A stretch of DNA of 36,582 bases from Streptomyces viridochromogenes (GCF_001270495.1 NZ_LGUR01000258.1:1-36582); one strand, 5' to 3'. Counted from the stretch's first letter, positions 17,113 through 25,465 are shown. The notes: a model not told the origin generated them from the sequence alone. Numbers and translations are program-made.

Positions 17113-17146
17113 CGAAGGCCGCCCGAGGGGCGGCCTTCGGCGTTTT
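17113..17146 (+). terminator. Trp attenuator terminator
   Basis: CGAAGGCCGCCC (17113-17124) pairs perfectly with GGGCGGCCTTCG (17128-17139) around a 3-nt loop, followed by GCGTTTT. It lies 21 bp after the trpL stop and before the trpEG ribosome site. An alternative fold is possible because CTTCGCGAAG (17108-17117) is a palindrome overlapping the left arm. Confidence 0.88.
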
Positions 17147-17207
17147 CCGGGGTCCGTTCCTCTCCCACTGAGTACCACCGAGTCTCACTGAGAAGGAGCA
17201 CGGATCC

Positions 17208-19064
17208 ATGAACCTGCTCGGCTTGCTGGACGACCCCCGCCCGTTCGCCCTGCTGCGCCGCCGCACCCCGGGCCAGGACCACGAGACGGTCGAGGTCCTG
17301 CTCGGCCCGGTCGCCACATACGACCGGCTCGCCGACCTCCCCGACGAGGGCCTGGCGCTCGTTCCCTTCCGGCAGATCCGCGAGCGCGGCTTCGACGTCC
17401 GCGACGACGGCACGCCGCTGACGGTGCTGACGCCCGAGGAGACGTACGGCATCCCGCTCGCCGAAGCCCTGGCGCAGCTCCCCGCCCACGACGTGCGTGT
17501 CGAGGGCGGCGGCTTCGACGTGGCCGACGAGGAGTACGCGGAGATCGTCGGGCGCGTGCTGCGGGACGAGATCGGGCGGGGAGAGGGCGCGAACTTCGTG
17601 ATCCGGCGGACGTACCAGGGGGAGATCCCGGGGTTCGGACGGGCCGACGCGCTGGCACTGTTCCGGCGGCTGCTGGAGGGTGAGCGCGGCGCGTACTGGA
17701 CCTTCGTCGTGCATACCGGGGAGCGCACGCTGGTGGGGGCGAGCCCCGAGGTGCACGTGCGGATGTCCGGCGGGACCGTCGTCATGAACCCGATCAGCGG
17801 GACGTACCGCTATCCCGCCGAGGGCCCGACCCCCGACCATCTGCTCGACTTCCTCGCCGACGGCAAGGAGATCGAGGAGCTGTCGATGGTCGTCGACGAG
17901 GAGCTCAAGATGATGTGCACCGTCGGCGACATGGGCGGTGTGGTCGTCGGGCCCCGGCTGAAGGAGATGGCGCACCTCGCGCACACCGAGTACGAGCTGC
18001 GCGGGAAGTCCTCGCTGGATGTGCGGGAGGTCCTGAAGGAGACGATGTTCGCGGCCACGGTCACCGGCTCGCCCGTGCAGAACGCCTGCCGGGTCATCGA
18101 ACGGCACGAGGTCGGCGGGCGCGGTTACTACGCGGGGGCGCTGGCGCTCATCGGCCGGGACTCGGGCGGGGCCCAGACCCTCGACTCCCCCATCCTCATC
18201 CGCACCGCCGACATCGACGCGGACGGGCGGCTGCGGGTGCCGGTGGGCGCCACGCTCGTGCGCGGTTCGGACCCGGCGAGCGAGGTCGCGGAGACGCACG
18301 CGAAGGCGGCGGGGGTGCTGGCGGCCCTTGGCGTACGGCCGTCCCGGCCCCGTGCGGAGCACGCGCGCGTGCGCCTCGCCGACGACCCACGCGTGCGTGC
18401 CGCGCTCGACGGGCGCCGGGCGTCGCTGGCCCCGTTCTGGCTGCGAATGCAGGAGCGGTCCGAGGAGCTGGGCGGACATGCCCTGGTCGTCGACGGCGAG
18501 GACACCTTCACGGCGATGCTCGGGCATGTGCTGCGGTCGACCGGGCTGGACGTGACCATCAGGCGGTACGACGAGGACGGGCTGCGGGAGGCGGTGCTCG
18601 CGCACGAGGGGCCGGTGGTGCTCGGCCCCGGCCCCGGTGATCCCTCCGACCTCACCGACCCCAAGATGCGCTTCCTGCGTGAGCTCACCGCCGAGGTCAT
18701 CCGGAACCACCGGCACGGCGTCCTCGGCGTCTGCCTCGGGCACGAGCTGATCGCGGCCGAGCTGGGGCTGGAGATCGTACGGAAGGAAGTGCCGTACCAG
18801 GGGGCGCAGACGACGGTCGACCTGTTCGGGCGGCCGGAGACGGTCGGCTTCTACAACAGCTTCGTGGCGCGCTGCGACGACGAGGCCCTACAGGAGATCA
18901 CCGCCCACGGCATCGAGGTCAGCCGGGCCGGTAACGGAGAGGTGCATGCCGTACGGGGACCTGGGTTCGCCGGGGTGCAGTTCCACCCGGAGTCGATCCT
19001 GACCCTGAACGGGGCAGTCGTCGTACGGGAGTTGGTCGGTCAGCTGCGGAACACGACCGTCTAG
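17208..19064 (+). CDS. trpEG: Fused anthranilate synthase TrpE-TrpG
   Basis: Converts chorismate and glutamine to anthranilate, the committed step to Trp. The 618-residue protein fuses the chorismate-binding domain (residues 1-~415) with a class I glutamine amidotransferase (~422-618). The first part shows NPISGTYRYP, the EIEELSMVVDEELKMMC stretch, GSPVQNACRVI and YYAGALALIGRDSGG. The second has GVCLGHELIAAELG with the nucleophilic Cys, and VQFHPESIL with the catalytic His and Glu. A strong AAGGAG precedes the ATG. The usual LLES motif for Trp feedback near the N-terminus reads FALLRRR here, so allosteric inhibition may be weak. The same fusion order is found in PhzE (ADIC synthase), the main alternative, but the Trp attenuator argues for Trp synthesis. 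It converges on pfkA. Confidence 0.94.
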   Translation: MNLLGLLDDPRPFALLRRRTPGQDHETVEVLLGPVATYDRLADLPDEGLALVPFRQIRERGFDVRDDGTPLTVLTPEETYGIPLAEALAQLPAHDVRVEGGGFDVADEEYAEIVGRVLRDEIGRGEGANFVIRRTYQGEIPGFGRADALALFRRLLEGERGAYWTFVVHTGERTLVGASPEVHVRMSGGTVVMNPISGTYRYPAEGPTPDHLLDFLADGKEIEELSMVVDEELKMMCTVGDMGGVVVGPRLKEMAHLAHTEYELRGKSSLDVREVLKETMFAATVTGSPVQNACRVIERHEVGGRGYYAGALALIGRDSGGAQTLDSPILIRTADIDADGRLRVPVGATLVRGSDPASEVAETHAKAAGVLAALGVRPSRPRAEHARVRLADDPRVRAALDGRRASLAPFWLRMQERSEELGGHALVVDGEDTFTAMLGHVLRSTGLDVTIRRYDEDGLREAVLAHEGPVVLGPGPGDPSDLTDPKMRFLRELTAEVIRNHRHGVLGVCLGHELIAAELGLEIVRKEVPYQGAQTTVDLFGRPETVGFYNSFVARCDDEALQEITAHGIEVSRAGNGEVHAVRGPGFAGVQFHPESILTLNGAVVVRELVGQLRNTTV

Positions 19065-19074
19065 CCGTCTTGGT

Positions 19075-19100
19075 CGTCCGGGGGCTGCCGCCCCCGGACG
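19075..19100. terminator. Hairpin between trpEG and pfkA
   Basis: CGTCCGGGGG (19075-19084) pairs perfectly with CCCCCGGACG (19091-19100), with one more C-G pair inside. It lies between two convergent genes, 10 bp after the trpEG stop and 13 bp after the pfkA stop in the other direction. No T-run follows on either strand; it probably ends both transcripts. Confidence 0.7.
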
Positions 19101-19113
19101 CTCAGGCCTGCCG

Positions 19114-20142
19114 TCAGCCGAAGAACACCCCGACCTCCTCGTACAGCTTCGGGTCGACCGTCTTCAGCTTGGCCGTGGCGTCCGCGATCGGGACGCGGAC
19201 GATGTCGGTGCCGCGCAGGGCGACCATCTTGCCGAAGTCGCCGTCGCGGACCGCCTCGATGGCGTGCAGCCCGAAGCGGGTGGCCAGCCAGCGGTCGAAG
19301 GCGCTGGGGGTGCCGCCGCGCTGGATGTGCCCGAGGACGGTCGTACGGGCCTCCTTGCCGGTGCGCTTCTCGATCTCCTTGGCCAGCCATTCGCCGACCC
19401 CGGACAGCCGGACGTGCCCGAAGGAGTCCAGCGACTCGTCCTTGAGGACCATGTCGCCGTCCTTCGGCATGGCGCCCTCGGCGACGACCACGATGGGGGC
19501 GTACGACGCCTTGAAGCGCGAGGTGATCCAGGCGCAGACCTTGTCGACGTCGAAGCGCTGCTCGGGGATGAGGATGACGTTGGCGCCGCCGGCCAGCCCG
19601 GAGTGGATGGCGATCCAGCCGGCGTGCCGGCCCATCACCTCGCAGACCAGGACCCGCATATGGGACTCGGCGGTGGTGTGCAGCCGGTCGATGGCCTCGG
19701 TCGCGATGCCGACGGCGGTGTCGAAGCCGAAGGTGTAGTCGGTGGCGGACAGGTCGTTGTCGATCGTCTTGGGCACGCCGACACAGGGCATGCCGTACTC
19801 GTCGCAGAGGCGGGCGGCGACGCCGAGGGTGTCCTCGCCGCCGATCGCGATGAGCGCCTCGACCTCCTGCTTGGCGAGGTTCTCCTTGATACGGCGGATG
19901 CCGTCCTCCTGCTTCAACGGGTTGGTACGCGAGGAGCCGAGGATGGTGCCGCCGCGGGGCAGGATGCCGCGCACGGCGGGGATGTCGAGACGGACGGTGT
20001 CGTTCTCGAGCGGACCTCGCCAGCCGTCCCGGAAGCCGACGAAGTCGTAGCCGTACTCCTGCACGCCCTTGCGGACGACGGCCCGGATGACGGCGTTGAG
20101 ACCGGGGCAGTCGCCGCCTCCGGTCAGTACTCCGACCCGCAT
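19114..20142 (-). CDS. pfkA: 6-phosphofructokinase (PfkA family, mixed-type signature)
   Basis: Phosphorylates fructose 6-phosphate to fructose 1,6-bisphosphate. The 342-residue protein has the PFK motifs GGGDCPGLNAVIR at residues 8-20, IGGEDTLG at 100-107, PKTIDND at 124-130 with the catalytic Asp128, MGRHAGWIA and the C-terminal LGHIQRGGTPSAFDR. ATP-type enzymes such as E. coli PfkA have Gly at the positions held here by Asp104 and Lys125. Asp and Lys are the residues associated with PPi-dependent enzymes. Yet the characterised S. coelicolor PFK, which I recall as this type, uses ATP, so the cofactor cannot be read from the sequence alone. It converges with trpEG and lies 138 bp downstream of macR on the same strand. 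Confidence 0.93.
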   Translation of the reverse strand: MRVGVLTGGGDCPGLNAVIRAVVRKGVQEYGYDFVGFRDGWRGPLENDTVRLDIPAVRGILPRGGTILGSSRTNPLKQEDGIRRIKENLAKQEVEALIAIGGEDTLGVAARLCDEYGMPCVGVPKTIDNDLSATDYTFGFDTAVGIATEAIDRLHTTAESHMRVLVCEVMGRHAGWIAIHSGLAGGANVILIPEQRFDVDKVCAWITSRFKASYAPIVVVAEGAMPKDGDMVLKDESLDSFGHVRLSGVGEWLAKEIEKRTGKEARTTVLGHIQRGGTPSAFDRWLATRFGLHAIEAVRDGDFGKMVALRGTDIVRVPIADATAKLKTVDPKLYEEVGVFFG

Positions 20143-20280
20143 GGAAATGTCCCTTCGCCGCGGTTGCCTGGTGAGGCCACGCTAATGGTGAGCCAGGTCA
20201 CAGCGGGATGGGTCGGAACGGCAATTCCGGTGAACTGCCGTGCGTTTGGTTTACGCGCCGTCAATCGGACGGCGGTTGGA

Positions 20281-20982
20281 TCACTCGTCGTCGAGACCGC
20301 GCTCTATCGCGTACCGCACCAGCTCCACCCGGTTGTGCAGCTGGAGCTTGCCGAGGGTGTTCTGGACGTGGTTCTGCACCGTGCGGTGGGAGATGACCAG
20401 GCGTTCGGCGATCTGCTTGTAGCTCAGTCCCTTGGCGACGAGCCGCAGCACCTCGGTCTCGCGCTCGGTGAGCTGCGGAGCCCCCGGCTGGTCGGCGTCC
20501 GGGGCGGCGGGCGCCGGTTCGGAGGCGAGGCGGCGGTACTCGCCGAGGACCAGGCCGGCCAGGCCCGGCGTGAACACCGGGTCGCCGACGGCCGTACGGC
20601 GCACCGCGTCGAGGAGTTCCTCCGTCGAGGCCGACTTCAGCAGATAGCCGGTCGCGCCCGACTTCACGGCCTCCAGTACGTCGGCGTGCTCGCCGCTCGC
20701 GGAGAGGACCAGGACGCGCAGCGCGGGGTTGTGGGCCACCAGCTCCTTGCAGACCTGGACGCCGGGCTTGGCCGGCAGGTTGAGGTCCAGCACGAGGACG
20801 TCGGGGGCGGCGGCCTTCGCGCGGCGTACGGCCTGGTCGCCGTCGCCCGCCGTGGCGACCACGTCGAGGCCGGACTCCGCCAGGTCACGGGCGACCGCGT
20901 CGCGCCACATGGGGTGGTCGTCGACCACCATGACCCTGATCGGGCCCTGCCGTCCGTCCCGTCCGCTCGCGGTGTCCGTCAT
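20281..20982 (-). CDS. macR: NarL/LuxR-family response regulator MacR
   Basis: The 233-residue regulator has an N-terminal receiver domain (VMVVDDHPMWRDAV, phosphoacceptor Asp66 in VLVLDLNLP, conserved Lys in LLKSAS) and a C-terminal LuxR-type HTH (LTERETEVLRLVAKGLSYKQIAERLVISHRTVQNHVQ, in parts), joined by an Ala/Pro linker. Its ATG at 20982 overlaps the stop of the kinase gene by 4 bp (ATGA), so the two are co-transcribed and translationally coupled. Position after pfkA and pairing with a MacS-type kinase match S. coelicolor SCO2120/SCO2121, named MacRS for effects on morphology and actinorhodin. MacR is reported to bind an inverted repeat controlling membrane-protein genes; a match to it lies at 225-240 in this window. 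Confidence 0.88.
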   Translation of the reverse strand: MTDTASGRDGRQGPIRVMVVDDHPMWRDAVARDLAESGLDVVATAGDGDQAVRRAKAAAPDVLVLDLNLPAKPGVQVCKELVAHNPALRVLVLSASGEHADVLEAVKSGATGYLLKSASTEELLDAVRRTAVGDPVFTPGLAGLVLGEYRRLASEPAPAAPDADQPGAPQLTERETEVLRLVAKGLSYKQIAERLVISHRTVQNHVQNTLGKLQLHNRVELVRYAIERGLDDE

Positions 20983-22208
20983 CGCTGCTCCGCCTTCCCC
21001 CGTGAAACGCTGCTGTCCTTCGGTACTTTCAGTTCCACTTCGCTGCCCTGGCCCGGCACCGAGATCAGCTCGGCGGTGCCGCCGAGGTCCCGCAGCCGTC
21101 CACGGATCGACAAAGCGACACCGAGCCGCCCCTCGCCCTCGGCCTGCGCCAGCCGTCCCTCGGGGATGCCGGGTCCGTCGTCCCGTACGGTGACGATCAC
21201 CTCGTCGGGTTCGTCCTCGACGAGGATCCACGCGCGCGCGTGCTCCCCCGCGTGCTTGCGGACGTTGTCCAGGGCGGCTCCCACGGCCGCGGCCAGCTCC
21301 CGCGCGGCGGCCGGGGGCAGTGCCACGGGCGCGCCGGGCTCGGCGAGGCTGACCCTGGCGCCGGCGTACGGGGCGAGCAGCGCTCGGAGATCGACGGGAG
21401 CGGCGGAGTCGTCCGCCTCCTCCACTGCGACCACCACGGCGCCCTCGGCGGCGTCCTCCGACACCCGCGACACGGGCACCAGCCCACCCGAGACCAGGGT
21501 GCGCAGCGCGACCTCCTGCTCGCCGGCCATCCGGCCCAGCTCGGCCGCCTCACCACCGATGACGGCGCCGCGCCGCTGCACCATCGCCAGCACCTGGAGC
21601 ACGCCGTCGTGGATGTCCCGGGCGAGCCGCTCCCGCTCACGCGTCGCCGCCTCGATCTCCAGGGCGCGGGCCAGGGTGCGCTCGGACGCGCGGGCGACCT
21701 CGACGACGTAGCCGATGGCGATGGAGGCGATCCAGACGAGGAGCACCATGTGGACGGTGTCGCGGGTCGGCACGCCGGAGCGGTGGACCAGGTTGGCGGC
21801 GGCGACCAGCGTGGAGGCGAAGGCGGCCCAGCGCCAGCCGCCCTTGATGGCGAACGCGAGCACGGCGCCCGCGGTCCAGATCGACGGCAGGGTCGGGGCC
21901 CCGGCCTCGATCCGCGCGGGTGTCTCGGCGAGCCGGGTGAGCAGGATGCCGGCCAGGGCGATGGTGAGGTCCAGGGTGAGGAAGCGCTTGGTGCAGCTGG
22001 CGGCGTTGGCGACCCTGGGCAGGGTGGCCAGGGTCCAGACGGCGAGTACGGCGTAGTAGGGGATGGCCACCCAGGGGTGGGCGACCTCGTCGTGGGCGCT
22101 GATGAACAGCCCGATGGCGTACACCATGGTCAGCACCCGGTAGCCGGCCAGCGCACGCCACAGCGGCTGCTCGACGGACATCCTCATGACCCGCTCGCGC
22201 TTGGCCAT
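20979..22208 (-). CDS. macS: Sensor histidine kinase MacS
   Basis: The 409-residue kinase has about five N-terminal membrane helices (around residues 18-38, 46-64, 78-92, 109-122 and 126-142, with a further segment at 152-170). A HisKA_3 dimerisation region follows with phosphoacceptor His200 in RERLARDIHDGVLQ, then an ATPase domain with NVRKHAG (N box) and VRDDGPGIPEG (G1 box). There is no large extracytoplasmic domain, so the signal is probably sensed in or near the membrane. The product ends overlapping macR. GGGGGTGGGGA lies just before the ATG at 22208. A second ATG nine codons in is possible. Confidence 0.88.
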   Translation of the reverse strand: MAKRERVMRMSVEQPLWRALAGYRVLTMVYAIGLFISAHDEVAHPWVAIPYYAVLAVWTLATLPRVANAASCTKRFLTLDLTIALAGILLTRLAETPARIEAGAPTLPSIWTAGAVLAFAIKGGWRWAAFASTLVAAANLVHRSGVPTRDTVHMVLLVWIASIAIGYVVEVARASERTLARALEIEAATRERERLARDIHDGVLQVLAMVQRRGAVIGGEAAELGRMAGEQEVALRTLVSGGLVPVSRVSEDAAEGAVVVAVEEADDSAAPVDLRALLAPYAGARVSLAEPGAPVALPPAAARELAAAVGAALDNVRKHAGEHARAWILVEDEPDEVIVTVRDDGPGIPEGRLAQAEGEGRLGVALSIRGRLRDLGGTAELISVPGQGSEVELKVPKDSSVSRGKAEQR

Positions 22209-22253
22209 TCCCCACCCCCGTGTTTTCGAGTCGCTCGCCCGGACTGCCCTGCC

Positions 22254-23027
22254 TTAGGCCCCCGACCGCTCCTCGTCCGCCTTCTTCTTCGCCTGGTCCT
22301 TCTTCGCCTGGTCCTTCTTCGCCTGGTCCTTCTCGGCCTTCGCCGCGTCCGCGATCTGCCGCTTGGCGGCCGTCGCGTACATGTCGACGTACTCCTGGCC
22401 GGAGAGCTTCATGATCTCGTACATGACCTCGTCGGTCAGCGCGCGCAGCACGAAGCGGTCGTGCTCCATGCCCTGGTACCGGCTGAAGTCCAGGGGCTCG
22501 CCGATCCGGATGCCGGGCCGCATGAGCTTGGGCATGACCTTGCCCGGCGGCTGGATCTTCTCCGTGTCGATCATCGCGACCGGGATGACCGGCGCTCCGG
22601 TGGCGAGCGCCACGCGCGCGAGGCCACCGGGCTTGCCCCGGTAGAGCCGGCCGTCGGGCGAGCGGGTGCCCTCTGGATAGATCCCGAACAGCTCACCGCG
22701 CTCCAGGACGTCTATCCCGCTCTTGATGGCCGCCTCGCCCGCCCCGCGCGCCCCGGAGCGGTCCACGGGCAGCTGGCCGACACCCTTGAAGAACGCGGCC
22801 GTCAGCCGGCCCTTCACACCCGGGGTCGTGAAGTACTCGGCCTTCGCGATGAACGTGACCTTGCGGTCGAGGACCGCGGGCAGGAAGAACGAGTCGGAGA
22901 AGGAGAGGTGGTTGCTCGCCAGGATCGCGGGCCCCTCGGCGGGAATGTTCTCCAGGCCTTCCACCCAGGGCCTGAAGGCGACCTTCAGCGGTCCCCCGAT
23001 GGTCACCTTCATCGCGCCGTACAACAA
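22254..23027 (-). CDS. 1-acyl-glycerol-3-phosphate acyltransferase-like (PlsC family)
   Basis: The 257-residue protein carries the acyltransferase motifs: ASNHLSFSD with the catalytic His40 and Asp45 (HX4D), FIAKAEYF, YPEGTRSPDG at 118-126 for phosphate binding, and APVIPVAMI. It probably acylates lysophosphatidate at the membrane surface in phospholipid synthesis. The C-terminus is a charged tail containing three DQAKK units encoded by a 15-bp tandem repeat. Start choice: TTG at 23027, because AGGAGG (23035-23040) sits 7 nt before it, whereas the next ATG (23012) is too far from that site. Its M. tuberculosis counterpart by position is Rv2182c. It is divergent from the alpha/beta hydrolase gene. 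Confidence 0.9.
   Translation of the reverse strand: MLYGAMKVTIGGPLKVAFRPWVEGLENIPAEGPAILASNHLSFSDSFFLPAVLDRKVTFIAKAEYFTTPGVKGRLTAAFFKGVGQLPVDRSGARGAGEAAIKSGIDVLERGELFGIYPEGTRSPDGRLYRGKPGGLARVALATGAPVIPVAMIDTEKIQPPGKVMPKLMRPGIRIGEPLDFSRYQGMEHDRFVLRALTDEVMYEIMKLSGQEYVDMYATAAKRQIADAAKAEKDQAKKDQAKKDQAKKKADEERSGA
22291..22335 (-). repeat. 15-bp tandem repeat in the acyltransferase tail
   Basis: GCCTGGTCCTTCTTC occurs three times in direct succession (22291-22305, 22306-22320, 22321-22335; the third differs at its last bases). It encodes the DQAKK units of the PlsC-like protein on the minus strand. The 15-bp period keeps the frame, so copy number could vary without disrupting the protein. Confidence 0.9.
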
Positions 23028-23219
23028 CCGAGTGCCTCCTGTGTCTGTCGATCAGACCTTAACCCGGAGCACTGTCAATGAGTCCGACGGCCCTGGTCGG
23101 TGTCAGTGCGGTCGCGTACGGTGAACCACACCTGGCTGTATCGATGTGCGACTGCGCCTCGTGGGTTCATGTCGTTGCTCTCGTCATGTCCGTCCTTCTC
23201 ACGAACGGGAGACCGTAAG

Positions 23220-23999
23220 GTGCCGGTCCTTCCTGGAGCCGAGCCGTACCGCCACGAGGGCGGGGAGATCGGGGTGCTCCTCTGCCACGGCTTCACCGCT
23301 TCCCCCCAGTCGCTGCGTCCGTGGGCGAAGTCCCTCGCCGAGCGGGGGTTCACCGTCTCGCTGCCGCTGCTGCCCGGACACGGCACACGCTGGGAGGACA
23401 TGCGGCTCACCGGCTGGCAGGACTGGTACGCCGAGGTGGACCGCGAGCTGCGCAATCTGCGGGACCGCTGCGCACGGGTCTTCGTGGCCGGCCTCTCCAT
23501 GGGCGGCGCCCTGGCCCTGCGGCTCGCCGCGAAGCACGGGGAGGGCGTCGCGGGCGTGCTGGCCGTCAACCCGGCGAACAAGGTGCACGGCCTGTACGCG
23601 TACACGCTTCCGGTGTCCCGCCACTTCGTCCGTACGGTGCCGGGGATCGTCAACGACATCGCGAAGGAAGGCGGCGTCGAGATCGGCTACCACCGGGTGC
23701 CGCTGCACGCGGCCCACTCGCTGCGGAACTTCTTCCGGCTGGTCGACGGCGAGTTGCCGCAGGTCACCCAGCCGCTGCTGCTGCTGCGCAGTGCGCAGGA
23801 CCACACAGTGCCGTCGGTGGACTCGGCCCGGATCCTGAGCCGGGTGTCGTCCACGGACGTAACGGAGATCGTGCTGGAACAGAGCTATCACGTGGCGACG
23901 TTGGACCATGACGCGGACCGGATCTTCGAGGAGAGCATCGGCTTCATCGAACGGGTCGCGACCGGCGTCGGCAGAGAAGGGACGACTGCACGTGGCTGA
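23220..23999 (+). CDS. Alpha/beta hydrolase (carboxylesterase/monoacylglycerol lipase-like)
   Basis: The 259-residue enzyme has the elements of the fold: CHGFTASPQSLRPWA near residue 22 (oxyanion region), LPLLPGHGTRWEDM, the nucleophile elbow GLSMGG with Ser93, then a late Asp (SAQDHTVP) and His (SYHVATLDHD) completing the triad. The pattern matches bacterial Est30-type carboxylesterases and monoacylglycerol lipases; the natural substrate is unknown. GTG at 23220 is preferred to a longer frame from 23100 because GGGAG lies just upstream and the family begins here. The stop overlaps the start of the next gene by 8 bp, so the two are coupled. It is divergent from the PlsC-like gene, a plausible lipid-metabolism pairing. 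Confidence 0.88.
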   Translation: MPVLPGAEPYRHEGGEIGVLLCHGFTASPQSLRPWAKSLAERGFTVSLPLLPGHGTRWEDMRLTGWQDWYAEVDRELRNLRDRCARVFVAGLSMGGALALRLAAKHGEGVAGVLAVNPANKVHGLYAYTLPVSRHFVRTVPGIVNDIAKEGGVEIGYHRVPLHAAHSLRNFFRLVDGELPQVTQPLLLLRSAQDHTVPSVDSARILSRVSSTDVTEIVLEQSYHVATLDHDADRIFEESIGFIERVATGVGREGTTARG

Positions 24000-24663
24000 G
24001 CACGACTCCGACCGCGAGAGGCGTGATGACCGCGACGATCGCGAGCAGGAAGAGCAGCACGTCCCGTTCGACGAGGACGCCGCCTGGGCCGCGATCGTCG
24101 CCGGATACGGCGACGAGCCGCCGGACCCGCCGGGCTCGAAGCCGTTCAAGTCGGTGGAGGACCTGGCGTTGCTGGAGTCCGACACGAACGACGGGGCGAG
24201 CGGCGGGACGGACGGGGACCGGAAGCACGAGAAGGGCGAGAAGACCGAGAGGGGCGAGAACGGCGCGAAGGCCAAGCAGGCCGACGAGCCCACGGAGGAC
24301 CGGGAGGACAAGCCGGTCCAGCCGCTGGGCAGCTCCGTCTCCTTCGCTCCCGGCGTCGGCCCGCGCGACTACAGCGTGCCGGAGCCGGCCGAGGACGACT
24401 TCGACGCCGACGACGAGGGCCACTTCGTCCCACCGGAGCCGCCGCCGCTGCCCGCCGCCGACGCGACCGCGAAGTTCGCCTGGCTCGGGGTGATCGGCGG
24501 GCCGGTCCTGCTGCTGCTCGCCGTCCTGCTCGGCTGGGACATGACGTGGTGGCTGGCCACGCTGGGCATCGGCGGCTTCCTGGGCGGGTTCGCCACGCTG
24601 GTCATGCGGATGAAGACGGACGACGAGGACGACGACGACCCCGGGCGCGGGGCCGTCGTCTAG
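23992..24663 (+). CDS. Acidic, partly disordered membrane protein
   Basis: The 223-residue product has a highly charged, probably disordered N-terminal two-thirds rich in Asp, Glu, Lys and Arg (for example ERRDDRDDREQEEQ and EKGEKTERGENG). A Pro-rich hinge (PPEPPPLP) follows, then two membrane helices near residues 158-178 and 181-202, and an acidic tail (KTDDEDDDD). I do not recognise a characterised family; similar proteins are annotated as hypothetical membrane proteins in Streptomyces. GTG at 23992 lies inside the end of the hydrolase gene. The stop is the TAG at 24661-24663, which on the opposite strand forms part of the stop of the convergent EEP gene: the four bases CTAG end both genes. 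Confidence 0.75.
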   Translation: MAEHDSDRERRDDRDDREQEEQHVPFDEDAAWAAIVAGYGDEPPDPPGSKPFKSVEDLALLESDTNDGASGGTDGDRKHEKGEKTERGENGAKAKQADEPTEDREDKPVQPLGSSVSFAPGVGPRDYSVPEPAEDDFDADDEGHFVPPEPPPLPAADATAKFAWLGVIGGPVLLLLAVLLGWDMTWWLATLGIGGFLGGFATLVMRMKTDDEDDDDPGRGAVV

Positions 24664-25406
24664 GACGCCGGTACTTTGAGGGCGGCCAGGACCGGAAGGT
24701 GGTCCGTGGCCGCCCTCAGGTCTGTCTCCGTCACACCGGGGTGGCCCACGGGGACTCCGCAGCCGAGTACCTCGACGCCCTTGGTGGCGAAGATCGCGTC
24801 GATGCGCTGATGAGGGTCGGCCGGGGTCGAGGTGTACTCGCTGCCCCAGGGGGCGGTGGCCCAGCAGTCCTGGAGGCCGTCGGCCAGGCGGCGGAAGGTG
24901 CGGCCGGCGGGGCGTTCGTTCAGGTCGCCGCCCGCGACGGCGTGCTCGACGTCCATTCCGGCGAGGCGGTCGAGCAGCATGCCGCCCTGCTCCAGGCGTT
25001 CGTCCTTCTGCAAGGAGAGGTGGCAGCTCAGGACGCCCAGGCGGGCGCCGCCGAACCGGACCACCGCGGTGGCGAAGCCGCGTCTGTGGAGTCCCGGGGT
25101 GAGGGGGAGGAGTACGTCCTCCGTGCGCTCCACGGTGGCCCTCAGGTTGCAGAGGATCGCCGGGCCGGCGGCTGTGGCGCCGCCGGTGAGGATGACGAGG
25201 TTCGCCGCGCGGGCCAGGCGGGAGAGCTTCTTGCGCCAGCGGAAGAAGCGGGGGGCTTCTTGGACGAGCACCAGGTCGGGGTCGCAGGCGTTGATGACGC
25301 GGGCGAGGGCGGTGGTGTCGTCGCGCATCGAGCGGATGTTGTAGCTGAGGACTCGGATGAGGGCTGAACCGTCGGGGTCTGTGCCGGACTCAGGGAGCAG
25401 CGCCAT
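24660..25406 (-). CDS. Endonuclease/exonuclease/phosphatase (EEP) family hydrolase
   Basis: The 248-residue protein has the EEP metal-dependent hydrolase motifs in order: LSYNIRSMRDD near residue 20, LVLVQEAPRFF with the metal-binding Glu, LSCHLSLQ, AVAGGDLNERP with the catalytic Asp and Asn, IDAIFATKG and a final TDHLPVLA with the catalytic His. The family includes DNases, AP endonucleases and inositol phosphatases, so the substrate cannot be given. No signal peptide is seen. ATG at 25406 is preceded by TACATT with 7 nt between, suggesting a leaderless transcript; the open frame to 25535 runs through a dispersed repeat and is not coding. It converges with the acidic membrane protein. Confidence 0.85.
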   Translation of the reverse strand: MALLPESGTDPDGSALIRVLSYNIRSMRDDTTALARVINACDPDLVLVQEAPRFFRWRKKLSRLARAANLVILTGGATAAGPAILCNLRATVERTEDVLLPLTPGLHRRGFATAVVRFGGARLGVLSCHLSLQKDERLEQGGMLLDRLAGMDVEHAVAGGDLNERPAGRTFRRLADGLQDCWATAPWGSEYTSTPADPHQRIDAIFATKGVEVLGCGVPVGHPGVTETDLRAATDHLPVLAALKVPAS

Positions 25407-25465
25407 GTGGATCAATGTACGCCCAATGGGTCGGGGCGCGAGGATCGTTGGCGACTGCCGGTCGA

